A stretch of DNA of 38,035 nucleotides from Acidimicrobiia bacterium (GTDB taxonomy: Bacteria; Actinomycetota; Acidimicrobiia; Spongiisociales; ZC4RG35), in NCBI GenBank assembly GCA_009377435.1, contig WHUC01000005.1:1-38035 (forward strand), in the 5' to 3' direction. Numbering within the stretch: the stretch's first letter is position 1; the number at the start of each line of letters is the position of its first letter. The notes beneath the pieces were generated by a model. That model was not told the DNA's origin. It saw nothing but the letters and a program-made list of their open reading frames with translations, and did no database searches. Of this stretch, positions 20,318 through 29,091 are shown piece by piece. A program made the position numbers and the translations under genes.

Positions 20318-21922
20318 ATGCTGATCGTGCGCGACCTGAGAATCGAGATCGGGCCACGACTCCTCCTCGATGGGGTCTCATTCAGTGTGCAACCAGGCGA
20401 CAAGATCGGGCTGGTGGGACGCAACGGCGCCGGCAAGACCACGTTGATGCGCACCCTCATGAAACAGCGACAGCCGTCGTCGGGCGTGGTCACCACCTCG
20501 GGCCGGGTGGGCTATTTCTCCCAGGAGGCTGCCCTTCCCGATCTGGAGACCCCTGATATGACGGCCCTGGAGCGGATTCTCGCCGCCCGGGACATCGGTG
20601 TCCTGCAACGACGCATCGAGGCAACCCGGGTGGAGATGGGCGCCACCACCGATGAGGTGCAGCGGGAGAGGATCATCCGCCGCTTCGCTCGGCTCCAGGA
20701 CGAGTTCGACGCCAAGGGCGGGTTCGTCGCCGAGGCCGAGGCGAAGCGGACCGCGGCGGCCCTCGGTATCGGCCACGACGAGCTCTCCCAACCGGTGGCC
20801 ACCATGTCCGGTGGGCAGCGACGGCGCGTCGAGCTGAGCCGGATCCTCTTCGCCGAGACCGATGTCCTCTTGCTCGACGAGCCGACCAACCATCTCGATC
20901 TCGACGCCAAGGAGTGGCTGATGGGTCATCTCGCCGAGTACCGGGGAGGATTGTTGGTGGTGAGCCACGATCTTCCGCTACTCGACGAGTCGATGACATC
21001 GGTGTTGGCCCTCGAGCACGTCGAGATCGAGGTGTACCGGGGCAACTACACCGAGTATCTGGCGGAGAGGGATCGGCGCCGCGCCCAGAGGGAGAAGGAG
21101 CGTCGGCTCCAGGAGGAGAAGATCGCCCAGTTGCAGCGCAATGTCATGCGTTTCCGGGGCAAGACCGAGAAGATGGCCCGCAAGGCCAAGGTGATCGAGA
21201 CCCGGATGAACCGGATCAAGGGCCAGCTCGTCGAGGTGAAACCGGCCGACGGGAAGGCTGTGGCCGTCAGGTTCCCCCAGCCGGTGTCGTCGGGACGTAC
21301 CCCCATGACCGCCAGCGGTCTCGCCAAGGCGTTCGGGGACAACGTGGTTTTTGTCGATATCGATGTCGACACAAACCGCGGCGAGCGTCTCCTCATCGTG
21401 GGCCTCAACGGCGCCGGCAAGACCACGCTTCTCCGAATCCTCGCCGGGGTCGAGACCCCCGACATGGGCGGGGTCGAACTGGGCCACCAGGCGACCCTGG
21501 GCTACTACGCCCAGGAGCACGAGCAGATCAGGCCGCGGTTCGGGGTGTTGGACCATCTCCGAGCGGTGTCGGATCAGCCCGACCAGATGCTCAGGGGCGT
21601 CCTCGGCCATTTCCGCCTCGCCGACAAGATCGACCAGGACGCCTCCACCCTCTCCGGTGGAGAGAAGACCAAGCTGGCGTTGGCGATGGTGGTGTTGGCC
21701 CGCCCCAACATCCTGCTGTTGGACGAGCCCACCAACAACCTCGATCCTCAGGCCAAGGAGGCACTGTTCACAGCCCTGGAGCAATACCAGGGGACGATCA
21801 TCCTGGTGAGCCACGACACCGACTTCGTCGCCAGGCTCAACCCCGATCGCGCCATCATCATGCCCGAGGGCGACCACGTCTACTTCGACGAGGCGCTGCT
21901 GGAGTTGGTGGCTTTGGCCTGA
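20318..21922 (+). CDS. ABC-F family ATP-binding protein (two ABC domains, no TM); start at 20318 or 20282
   Basis: Two Walker A motifs (GRNGAGKTTLM, GLNGAGKTTLL), two signature motifs (MSGGQRRRVELSR, LSGGEKTKLALA), two LLLDEPTN, basic inter-domain linker RRAQREKERRLQEEKIAQLQRNVMRFRGKTEKMARKAK. Confidence 0.93.
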   Translation: MLIVRDLRIEIGPRLLLDGVSFSVQPGDKIGLVGRNGAGKTTLMRTLMKQRQPSSGVVTTSGRVGYFSQEAALPDLETPDMTALERILAARDIGVLQRRIEATRVEMGATTDEVQRERIIRRFARLQDEFDAKGGFVAEAEAKRTAAALGIGHDELSQPVATMSGGQRRRVELSRILFAETDVLLLDEPTNHLDLDAKEWLMGHLAEYRGGLLVVSHDLPLLDESMTSVLALEHVEIEVYRGNYTEYLAERDRRRAQREKERRLQEEKIAQLQRNVMRFRGKTEKMARKAKVIETRMNRIKGQLVEVKPADGKAVAVRFPQPVSSGRTPMTASGLAKAFGDNVVFVDIDVDTNRGERLLIVGLNGAGKTTLLRILAGVETPDMGGVELGHQATLGYYAQEHEQIRPRFGVLDHLRAVSDQPDQMLRGVLGHFRLADKIDQDASTLSGGEKTKLALAMVVLARPNILLLDEPTNNLDPQAKEALFTALEQYQGTIILVSHDTDFVARLNPDRAIIMPEGDHVYFDEALLELVALA

Positions 21923-21931
21923 ACCCGTTCT

Positions 21932-21950
21932 CGCGGTGATTCCCACCGCG
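21932..21950 (+). terminator. Hairpin downstream of the ABC-F gene, between convergent genes
   Basis: CGCGGTG-ATTCC-CACCGCG, perfect 7-bp stem. Confidence 0.55.
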
Positions 21951-21962
21951 GGGGATGTACAC

Positions 21963-22370
21963 CTATGTAGTTTCGGAAGCGACGGTGATGGTGCCCTCCC
22001 CCGACACCACGGAGAAGTCCCGTAGGTCGAGAGTAAGAACAAGGCCATCGTTGCGCTCTGCACAGGCGACGACCGCGGCATCAGCGAATCCCAGTGGAAG
22101 ATCGGAATACCGCTGCACCAGTTCTCCGATGCGGGGAAGATCGTTCTCGCCGCAGTCGAGGGTGAAGACGCCGCCGTCGAGATCGGAGAGGAACGCACGC
22201 AGAGCCGGCAGCCCGAGCCGGGTCTCCAGCAGATACCCCACCTCACCCAAGATGCCTGCGGGGACGATGTGCGGCGCGGGTGTCGTTCGGATGGTTCGCA
22301 AACATCCGTGGTGGTCGGGGTCACTGGCGTTGCCGAGAGCGAGAAGGGCCGAGGTGTCGAGCGTGATCAC
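21963..22370 (-). CDS. vapC: PIN-domain toxin (VapC family)
   Basis: MITLDTSALLALGNASDPDH; GFADAAVVACAERNDG; LTLDLRDFSVV; overlaps upstream antitoxin by 4 bp. Confidence 0.85.
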   Translation of the reverse strand: MITLDTSALLALGNASDPDHHGCLRTIRTTPAPHIVPAGILGEVGYLLETRLGLPALRAFLSDLDGGVFTLDCGENDLPRIGELVQRYSDLPLGFADAAVVACAERNDGLVLTLDLRDFSVVSGEGTITVASETT

Positions 22371-22606
22371 CGTGAGGGGTGGCGGGTTTCACCCTGCCAT
22401 TCGGCAGAGAGGACGCTCTCGTCGTCCTCTGCCCTGAAATCCTCGTTGGAGGCTATGCCGATGAACCCACCGGGCACACGTTGTTCGTCGACGAGACGCC
22501 GTGTTGCCTCGCGGATCAGCTCCGCCTGGGAGCGCCCCGTTCGTCGAGCCAGATTCCGCAAGCCTTGGCGGAGATCATCGGGAAGATAGAGCGTAGTCTT
22601 CTTCAT
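22367..22606 (-). CDS. vapB: Ribbon-helix-helix antitoxin (CopG/VapB type)
   Basis: MKKTTLYLPDDLRQGLRNLARRTGRSQAELIREATRRLV. Confidence 0.85.
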   Translation of the reverse strand: MKKTTLYLPDDLRQGLRNLARRTGRSQAELIREATRRLVDEQRVPGGFIGIASNEDFRAEDDESVLSAEWQGETRHPSR

Positions 22607-22671
22607 GGGTACCTACCATACACCATCCAGTCTGATTTCGGGGCAGAACGAACCCGTTACCGTTCCTCGGT

Positions 22672-23430
22672 ATGGGATGGATACTCCTCACCAATGACGA
22701 TGGAATCCACTCTCCCGCCCTGCGGCCCTTCGCTCGGGAGCTTGGGGAGCTGGGGGAGGTGCGGGTGGTGGTGCCCGACCGGGAACGCTCCTGGGTGGGA
22801 AAGGCCATCACTCGTTACGACGACATCGCCGTCGACAAGGTCTCCGAGGATGGGTTCACGGCCTGGACGACCTCGGGTTTTCCTGCCGACACCGCCCAGA
22901 TCGGGATCCACGGGCTCTTCGAGGGGCCGCCCGAGCTGGTGGTGTCGGGGATCAACCTCGGCTACAACCACGGTGCCGCCTTCCTGATGTCGTCGGGTAC
23001 GGTGGGGGCCGCCACCGAAGGCTGGATATCGGGGATTCCCGCCGTCGCCGTATCGACCGGGACGATGACAGATTGGCATGAATGGCGGGGAATGGCCATC
23101 GACGCCGGTTCCCAGTCGAAGTGGCGAACCCTCTCCGGTGTGACGACCCGATTGATAGGCGATCTTCTGGAGGACGGTCTTCCCGCCCGTTGCGACGTGG
23201 TGACGATCAACATCCCCTTCGAGGCCACCGACAGAACCGAGCGGCGATACACCACGGTGGCCCGCGTCGGATACGACCGACTCTTCGAGAGGATCTCCGA
23301 CGGTGTCTTCCGCCATTCGTACACCGGTGGGATGCGCACCATCGACCCCCTCGACGGCTCCGACATCGAGGCAGCCCACGACGGGGTCATCTCGATCACC
23401 CCGCTGCGTATGCCCGAGGCGGTTCTCTAG
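22672..23430 (+). CDS. surE: 5'-nucleotidase SurE
   Basis: ILLTNDDGIHSPALRPFARELGELGEVRVVVPDRERSWVGKAIT; VVSGINLGYNHGAAFLMSSGTVGAATEG. Confidence 0.92.
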   Translation: MGWILLTNDDGIHSPALRPFARELGELGEVRVVVPDRERSWVGKAITRYDDIAVDKVSEDGFTAWTTSGFPADTAQIGIHGLFEGPPELVVSGINLGYNHGAAFLMSSGTVGAATEGWISGIPAVAVSTGTMTDWHEWRGMAIDAGSQSKWRTLSGVTTRLIGDLLEDGLPARCDVVTINIPFEATDRTERRYTTVARVGYDRLFERISDGVFRHSYTGGMRTIDPLDGSDIEAAHDGVISITPLRMPEAVL

Positions 23431-23438
23431 CGTTCTGC

Positions 23439-23475
23439 GTTGACAAGGTTGACTAAGAGGGTTGACTAAGTCAAC
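23439..23475 (+). promoter_or_regulatory. Iterated GTTGACTAAG motifs ending in a perfect palindrome; probable operator/promoter of the Phd-VapC pair
   Basis: GTTGAC-AAG (23439), GTTGACTAAG (23448), GTTGACT-A-AGTCAAC (23461-23475). Confidence 0.6.
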
Positions 23476-23496
23476 TAGACCATTAACCTGAGGGTC

Positions 23497-23721
23497 ATGG
23501 AGACTGTCAACGTTCACGAGGCCAAGACCCACTTATCTCGGCTTCTCGAGAGGGCGCACTCCGGTGAAGAGATTGTGATCGCCAAGAACGGGAAACCATT
23601 CGCCCGTCTGGCGCCCCTCACTCCACGGTCTCCGCGGCTGCCCGGCCTGCTAAAGGGCAACCTCGAGGGCGATCTCTTTGCTCCGCTCCCGGATGAGGAG
23701 CTTTCGGCTTGGGAGAACTGA
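23497..23721 (+). CDS. Phd/YefM-type antitoxin
   Basis: METVNVHEAKTHLSRLLERAHSGEEIVIAKNGKPFARLAPL. Confidence 0.88.
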   Translation: METVNVHEAKTHLSRLLERAHSGEEIVIAKNGKPFARLAPLTPRSPRLPGLLKGNLEGDLFAPLPDEELSAWEN

Positions 23722-24104
23722 GATTCCTTCTCGACACCCACACTTTGCTGTGGTGGATGTTCGACGACGGTCGACTATCCGAAACCGCCCGCGAGATCCT
23801 CACCGACCCTGCGAATGAGATTCTCGTCTCAAGCGCCTCGGCTTGGGAGATTGCCACCAAGCACCGATTGGGTCGTCTCCATGGGGTAGAGCCTCTCATC
23901 GTCGACATGGTGGCGTGGGTGCGGCGCGCCGGCTTCAGTGAGCTGTCGGTGCGGATCCCCCATGCCCAGAAAGCGGGGAGCTGGCCACAGACGCATCGCG
24001 ATCCCTTCGACCGGATGCTGGCAGCACAGGGCACATTGGAAGACGTTCCCCTGATGACGCGGGACCCTGCCTTCGAGGTCTTCGGAATCTCCGTCGTCTG
24101 GTGA
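23709..24104 (+). CDS. vapC: PIN-domain toxin (VapC family)
   Basis: LRFLLDTHTLLWWMFDDGRLSETAREIL; VSSASAWEIATKHRLGRL; DPFDRMLAAQ; MTRDPAFEVFGI. Confidence 0.88.
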   Translation: MGELRFLLDTHTLLWWMFDDGRLSETAREILTDPANEILVSSASAWEIATKHRLGRLHGVEPLIVDMVAWVRRAGFSELSVRIPHAQKAGSWPQTHRDPFDRMLAAQGTLEDVPLMTRDPAFEVFGISVVW

Positions 24105-24108
24105 CCTC

Positions 24109-24136
24109 GGTGGCGACGCACCGGCGCCTCGCCACC
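24109..24136. terminator. Hairpin between convergent vapC and LLM oxidoreductase genes
   Basis: GGTGGCGA (24109-24116) / TCGCCACC (24129-24136), 8-bp perfect stem. Confidence 0.5.
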
Positions 24137-24145
24137 TTCTCGATC

Positions 24146-25171
24146 TCACAACGAGGCGATGGTGGCGATCGTCTTGGGGTCGTCCGCCCCGATGGCGATG
24201 GCGCCGACTCCCGAGGCACGCCATACCTCGAGACGCTCGGCGATGTGGGAGGCCGGGCCACATAGGGCGACCTCGTCGATCAGCTCGACCGGGACGGCAG
24301 CCTCGGCCGCGGCCTTCTCGCCGGCCAGATAGAGGTCCTGGATGGTGACGGCCGCCTCCTCGAACCCGTAGCGGACGGCGAGATCGTTGTAGAAGTTGCG
24401 ACCCCTGGCGCCCATGCCCCCGATGTAGAGGGCGATCATGGGCCGCATCCGGTCGCGTCCCTCGTCGATGTCATCGGAGACGAAGGCATAAACCGTGGGA
24501 ACGATGTCGAATCTCTCCGACTTGGCCTCCTCGCCGGAACGGGCGAACCCCTCGACAAGTGACGCCCCGAACACCTCGGGGGCCCGTTCCGGGGAGAAGA
24601 ACACCGGCAGCCATCCATCGCCAATTTCGGCGGTGAGGGCGACGTTGTTGGGCCCGATGGCGGCGATGTAGATGGGTATCCCGGGATGGGGGCGGCCGAT
24701 CAACTTGAGGGGCTTGCCGAGACCGGTGGCATCGTCTCCCAAGAAGGGGAGTTGGTAATACTCGCCATGTGCGGTGACGGGCTCTTCCCGGGCGAGGATC
24801 TTGCGGACGATCGACACGTACTCGCGGGTCTTGGCCAGCGGCTTTCCGAAGGCCTCGCCATGCCATCCCTCCGCCACCTGTGGCCCCGAGACCCCCACCC
24901 CCAGTCGGAACCGCCCCCCGGAGAGGTCATCGAGGGTGGCCGCGGTCATTGCCGTCATCGCCGGGGTACGCCCCGGGATCTGGAGAATGGCGGTGCCCAC
25001 CCCGAGGGTGGTGCTGTGGGCGACGATTGTGGAGGCCACCGTCACGGCATCCGATCCGTAGGCCTCGGCAACCCAAACGGTGTGGTAGCCCAATGACTCG
25101 ACCCGGCGGACAAGGTCGGGGTGAGAGGCGAGTTGTATCCCCGAGTAGCCGAGGTTGAGGTCGAGCCGCAT
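24146..25171 (-). CDS. LLM-class (putative F420-dependent) oxidoreductase
   Basis: MRLDLNLGYSG...RRVESLGYHTVWVAEAYGSDAVTVASTIVAHSTTLGVGTAILQIPGRTPAMTAMTAATLDDLSGGRFRLGVGVSG. Confidence 0.88.
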   Translation of the reverse strand: MRLDLNLGYSGIQLASHPDLVRRVESLGYHTVWVAEAYGSDAVTVASTIVAHSTTLGVGTAILQIPGRTPAMTAMTAATLDDLSGGRFRLGVGVSGPQVAEGWHGEAFGKPLAKTREYVSIVRKILAREEPVTAHGEYYQLPFLGDDATGLGKPLKLIGRPHPGIPIYIAAIGPNNVALTAEIGDGWLPVFFSPERAPEVFGASLVEGFARSGEEAKSERFDIVPTVYAFVSDDIDEGRDRMRPMIALYIGGMGARGRNFYNDLAVRYGFEEAAVTIQDLYLAGEKAAAEAAVPVELIDEVALCGPASHIAERLEVWRASGVGAIAIGADDPKTIATIASL

Positions 25172-25207
25172 CCCGCCAGGGTAGATACTTCGTCGGTCCT
25201 ACGAATG

Positions 25208-25223
25208 TGCTACGCTCGTAGCA
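25208..25223 (+). promoter_or_regulatory. Perfect inverted repeat abutting an antitoxin start codon; probable autoregulatory operator
   Basis: TGCTACG-CT-CGTAGCA; additional CTACGA half-site just upstream (about 25199-25204). Confidence 0.55.
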
Positions 25224-25483
25224 TGTCTGAGGTAGCGGTACGTGAACTCAGGAATGACACCGCCGGTGTGCTACGCCGGGTCGAAGCCGGCGAAGAGGTG
25301 GTGATCACCGTACGCGGTCGACCTGTGGCGGCGCTCGTCGGGCTCCGGGAACAACGCCGACATTGGATTCCGCGAGACGAGTTGGTCGAACGCCTCCGTC
25401 GGAGCCAGGCCGACCCGGGCCTTCGACGTGATCTCCGGGGTCTTGCCGGGGAGACGACCGATGATCTTGGCCCGATTCGATGA
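25223..25483 (+). CDS. Phd/YefM-type antitoxin
   Basis: MSEVAVRELRNDTAGVLRRVEAGEEVVITVRGRPVAALVGL. Confidence 0.88.
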   Translation: MSEVAVRELRNDTAGVLRRVEAGEEVVITVRGRPVAALVGLREQRRHWIPRDELVERLRRSQADPGLRRDLRGLAGETTDDLGPIR

Positions 25484-25893
25484 GTGCATCGGGATCGCCG
25501 CAGCGCGGCATCCTCGACACCACGGTCTTCATCGCCCAGGAGTCTGGACGCGACCTCGATTACGCCCGACTTCCCGATGAGTCCGCGGTGTCAGTGGTCA
25601 CCATCGCCGAGTTGCAGGCCGGTGTCCTCGCCGCACCGGACACGGCGACACGGGCTCGTCGGCTCGCCACCCTAAACGCCACCGCCGACATGGTGGTGCT
25701 GTCAATCGATGAGGCGGCGGCGGCACGTTGGGCGGCGCCGAGGGTCCACCTGGCGGAACAGGATCTTCGTCTGAATGTCAACGATCTCTGGATCGCAGCG
25801 ACCGCGGTTGCCCACGGACTCCCCATCGTCACCCAGGACGCCGACTTCGATCCCCTCGAGGGAATCGCTGGTGTAAAGCTGATCCGGGTGTGA
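25480..25893 (+). CDS. vapC: PIN-domain toxin (VapC family)
   Basis: GILDTTVFIAQESGR; SVVTIAELQAGVL; LNVNDLWIAATAVAHGLPIVTQDADFDPL. Confidence 0.87.
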   Translation: MSASGSPQRGILDTTVFIAQESGRDLDYARLPDESAVSVVTIAELQAGVLAAPDTATRARRLATLNATADMVVLSIDEAAAARWAAPRVHLAEQDLRLNVNDLWIAATAVAHGLPIVTQDADFDPLEGIAGVKLIRV

Positions 25894-25924
25894 CCTCGGG
25901 GTCCGGACGCCCCACTATCACAGA

Positions 25925-28726
25925 TCACTCCGTCTCGATCACATCGAGGATGTCTTCTCCGTAGCGTTCCAACCGGCTCGGCCCGATGCCGTCGCAGTCG
26001 GCCAGCTCGTCGAGTGTCGTCGGTCGGGCCGCGGCGATGGCCTCGAGATGGCGGTCGTGGGCGATGACGTAGGCGGGAACGCCGTCGGTGGTGGCCCGTC
26101 GCAGGCGCCACTCTCGGAGGCGATCCAGCAGGGCGTCGTCGATGGACGGTCTGGTGATGTCGGGTTGTGGTCGCAGCAAGGACCCGTGGGCACCGCCCGA
26201 CTCCACTCGCTCCCCCCAACCGATGAGCAATGTCGCCCCGGTGGGCAGCTTGACCCGGGCGCCCTTCTCCTCGATGTGAGCCACCTTCACATGGAATCCC
26301 TGCCAGGAGACCGTACGCCCGAGTTCAGCCTCGATGCCGCCAGGCACCGCCATCCCGGCGCGGGCATCGGGCTGAAGGGCCGGGGCGGGCGGGGCCGCCG
26401 TGGTCATCTCGTCCGGGTAGGGAGACTGCGGATCATCTCGACCGAGGACGATCACGTCGTCGATGCCCCTGGTGATGGCGACGTGGAACACCCGCCGTTC
26501 CTCTTCGTGTTGGGTGGGTCCGGTGCTGAGACGGTGGGGGAACACCTCGTCGGTGACATCCCAGACCACCACCGCGGGCCACTCCAGGCCCTTGACCCGG
26601 TGCACCGTCGACAGGGTCACCCCATCCGGCGAGGAGGGTCTCGTCAGATGTTCCCGAAGCCAGCCCTCGAAGAGGGCGGGATCGGGTTGGAGGTGGGCGA
26701 TCTGGATGAGGGCGGCGAGATCATCGCCGTGGGAGACCGGGTTGGCGCCCTTGGAACGGTCGAGGCGGTCGAGGGCGGTCCCCAGACCGACCCGATCCCT
26801 GAGGGCGATCAGGGCATCCGCTGTCGTCCCATCGGCGACCACATCCCGCATCAAGTAGATGTCGTCGACGAAACCCTCCATGCGGTTGCGGAGGCGATCG
26901 TTGTCGTTGTCGGAGGCGAACACGGAGAGACGGTCCAACTGCCACCCCGAGGAGGTGATCACGCCGCGCAGGCCCGGGGAGATCCGCCGCGGGGGCCTCC
27001 GCAGCGCTTCACCCAGATCAGGACCTCCGAGTCTCTCTTCGTAGGCGGCGGCGTGACCGAGACGGAGCCAGGACATGACCGACCGGACACCTGAGCGGTC
27101 CATCAGCCCGGTACTGATCACCGAGCGCACCGCGGTCCCGACGTCGGCGAGCAGGATCTGGGGGGCGAGCAGACCAACGTTGACCCGGGTGAGCACGGCG
27201 ATGTCGGCCGGCGTGTGACCCTTCGCCACCAGCCCTTCCACGGCACCTACCAACTCGTCACCGATCCCGGGGGAGGAGGTTCGGATCACAACCATGCCCG
27301 TTTCGGCGTCGGGACGACCCGACTTAGTGGTCTTTGGAACCCGCATTCGGTTGTGGGTGAGCAGGGTCGACGCCGCCGCGGTGACATCGGGAGGGGAGCG
27401 ATAGTTGGTGGAAAGCTCGTAGGCGGTGGCACCGGGGAAGTAGCCGTCGTATCCGATGAGGAAGTCGGGGTCCGCTCCGGCGTGCCCGTAGATCACCTGG
27501 TCGTCGTCACCGACACCGAAGACATCGGCGGCGGGTCCGGCGATGAGACGGATCATGAGGAGCCGGGCCGGGGTGAGATCCTGGAACTCGTCGACGAGGA
27601 GATGACGGGCCCGCTGCTGGTACCTGGTGCGGAGATCGGGATCCCGCAGAAGGTGTTCGACGGCGCCGTAGATCTGCTCGGGGTGGTCGATGGCGCCGGA
27701 CGCGGCGAGGCGGTCCCGGTAACGGTGGAAGACCTCGGCGAAGCCGGGTACGTCGTCGCGCGACATCTCGACGTCGTCGGGGGGCACCAGACCGTCACGC
27801 ACCTCGTCCAGAGCCTCGATGTAGGGGGCGACGAGATCTTCTCCAGCCCGGGGTCGACCCGGCACGAGATCACCGAGGATGGTGCGGATCTCCCTCTCGT
27901 CGAGCACGGGGGGGCGACGGCCCCGGGCATCTCCGATGATGCGATACCCCAGGGAGTGCAGTGTCGAAATGGAGGCACCGGCGAGGTCGGTGGTCCGGTC
28001 CTTCATCTCCTGGGCGGCACGGACGTTGTAGGCGACGGCGGTGATCCCGCCCGGGTCCCAGCCCCGGTCGTTGACGAGATGCCGCAGGCGGGCCGTCAGC
28101 ACCCTCGTCTTGCCCGAGCCCGCCGGGGCGATGATCCGCGCCGGACCCCCCGGGTGATGGATGGCGGCGTGCTGGGATTCGTCGAGAGCGTCCCCGACTG
28201 CCCAACCACCACTCTGGTCGGGTCGGAGTGACCCTCCCCAAATCTGGTTGACATGGATGAGATCGACGCCGGGGAGGGGTCGTCTCGGCCCGCCGTCGAT
28301 CCAGAACGAGCCGTCGGCGGTGACAACGTCGGTAGCCGGACCGGGCTCGGCCCCGAGGGTGGTGGCCCGGTCGGTGTGGTGCCAGACCAGCTTCCCCGCG
28401 CGGGTGTCGTAACGGTTGGCCCAGATCAGGAAATGGATCGCCTCGAGATGGAAGCTGAAGCGCGGTGTCAGGTCGTGCGGGGCCACGTCGGTTGTCTCGC
28501 CGTTGCGGAGCCGGGCAAAGGGGACGGCTAGTCGTACCACCGAGGGGGTTCGCTCCAGCCACCGGGCTCGCAGCTGGGCCGCGGTCTCGGATGCTCTTTC
28601 CAGGGCGGTCTCATCGATGGTGATGCGCGGCCAGGAGTCCGCCTCGGGAGGGAGGTCGTCGCCCGGTGTGGCGACAACCCCCCGACCGAGGAACGCCGGA
28701 CCGGGAAAGGGAATGGCATGACTCAC
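25925..28726 (-). CDS. UvrD/Rep-like superfamily 1 helicase with C-terminal HRDC domain and about 230-aa uncharacterised N-terminal region; probable GTG start at 28726
   Basis: Walker A IIAPAGSGKTRVLTARLRHLV; LLVDEFQDLTPARLLM; GVGDDDQVIYG; STNYRSPPDV; STVHRVKGLEWPAVVVWDV; HRDC-like C-terminus VPAYVIAHDRHLEAIAAARPTTLDELADCDGIGPSRLERYGEDIL. Confidence 0.9.
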   Translation of the reverse strand: MSHAIPFPGPAFLGRGVVATPGDDLPPEADSWPRITIDETALERASETAAQLRARWLERTPSVVRLAVPFARLRNGETTDVAPHDLTPRFSFHLEAIHFLIWANRYDTRAGKLVWHHTDRATTLGAEPGPATDVVTADGSFWIDGGPRRPLPGVDLIHVNQIWGGSLRPDQSGGWAVGDALDESQHAAIHHPGGPARIIAPAGSGKTRVLTARLRHLVNDRGWDPGGITAVAYNVRAAQEMKDRTTDLAGASISTLHSLGYRIIGDARGRRPPVLDEREIRTILGDLVPGRPRAGEDLVAPYIEALDEVRDGLVPPDDVEMSRDDVPGFAEVFHRYRDRLAASGAIDHPEQIYGAVEHLLRDPDLRTRYQQRARHLLVDEFQDLTPARLLMIRLIAGPAADVFGVGDDDQVIYGHAGADPDFLIGYDGYFPGATAYELSTNYRSPPDVTAAASTLLTHNRMRVPKTTKSGRPDAETGMVVIRTSSPGIGDELVGAVEGLVAKGHTPADIAVLTRVNVGLLAPQILLADVGTAVRSVISTGLMDRSGVRSVMSWLRLGHAAAYEERLGGPDLGEALRRPPRRISPGLRGVITSSGWQLDRLSVFASDNDNDRLRNRMEGFVDDIYLMRDVVADGTTADALIALRDRVGLGTALDRLDRSKGANPVSHGDDLAALIQIAHLQPDPALFEGWLREHLTRPSSPDGVTLSTVHRVKGLEWPAVVVWDVTDEVFPHRLSTGPTQHEEERRVFHVAITRGIDDVIVLGRDDPQSPYPDEMTTAAPPAPALQPDARAGMAVPGGIEAELGRTVSWQGFHVKVAHIEEKGARVKLPTGATLLIGWGERVESGGAHGSLLRPQPDITRPSIDDALLDRLREWRLRRATTDGVPAYVIAHDRHLEAIAAARPTTLDELADCDGIGPSRLERYGEDILDVIETE

Positions 28727-28742
28727 CCGCCCCAGCGTACGG

Positions 28743-28916
28743 GACCCGTCCCAGGAGGTGGGCGTCGGCCTCGAGCACCTCGTCGAGCTTGTACTGGGCC
28801 TGCTCCTCGTCGGGGAACTTGAAGACCCACCCACCATGCTTGAAGTCCTCCGATGCTCCGGGATCCTCCATGACCCCGTCCAACGACACGAACTCGGTGA
28901 CGATCAGTTTCCTCAT
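28743..28916 (-). pseudogene. N-terminal fragment of a dihydrofolate reductase/RibD-C family protein
   Basis: MRKLIVTEFVSLDGVMEDPGASEDFKHGGWVFKFPDEEQAQYKLDEVLEADAHLLGRV, then family similarity ends. Confidence 0.7.
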
Positions 28917-28968
28917 GTTGCCTGCTAGGACCGTTCGGACCATAGACGTTCCCGACGGGCGAAACTCA

Positions 28969-29091
28969 TCGGTCCAGGAGGCCTTTGTGAAGGCTTTTGC
29001 CGCTTTGGATAGGTTCAGAGTGGAGGCGCCGGTCAGCCCCTGGCTGCTGAGGATTGTCCGTAACGAGGCGATCAATAGGGGCCGGCGCCGC
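28969..29091 (+). pseudogene. Fragment of an ECF sigma factor (region 2)
   Basis: SVQEAFVKAFAALDRFRVEAPVSPWLLRIVRNEAINRGRRR with no recognisable upstream start or region 4. Confidence 0.65.

Noticed and set aside
20978-22324. 448-aa minus-strand ORF
   Set aside because: Antisense to the ABC-F gene and overlaps the convincing VapC; no motifs
26048-27094. 348-aa plus-strand ORF inside the helicase locus
   Set aside because: Antisense to clear helicase motifs; shadow ORF from GC-rich codon usage
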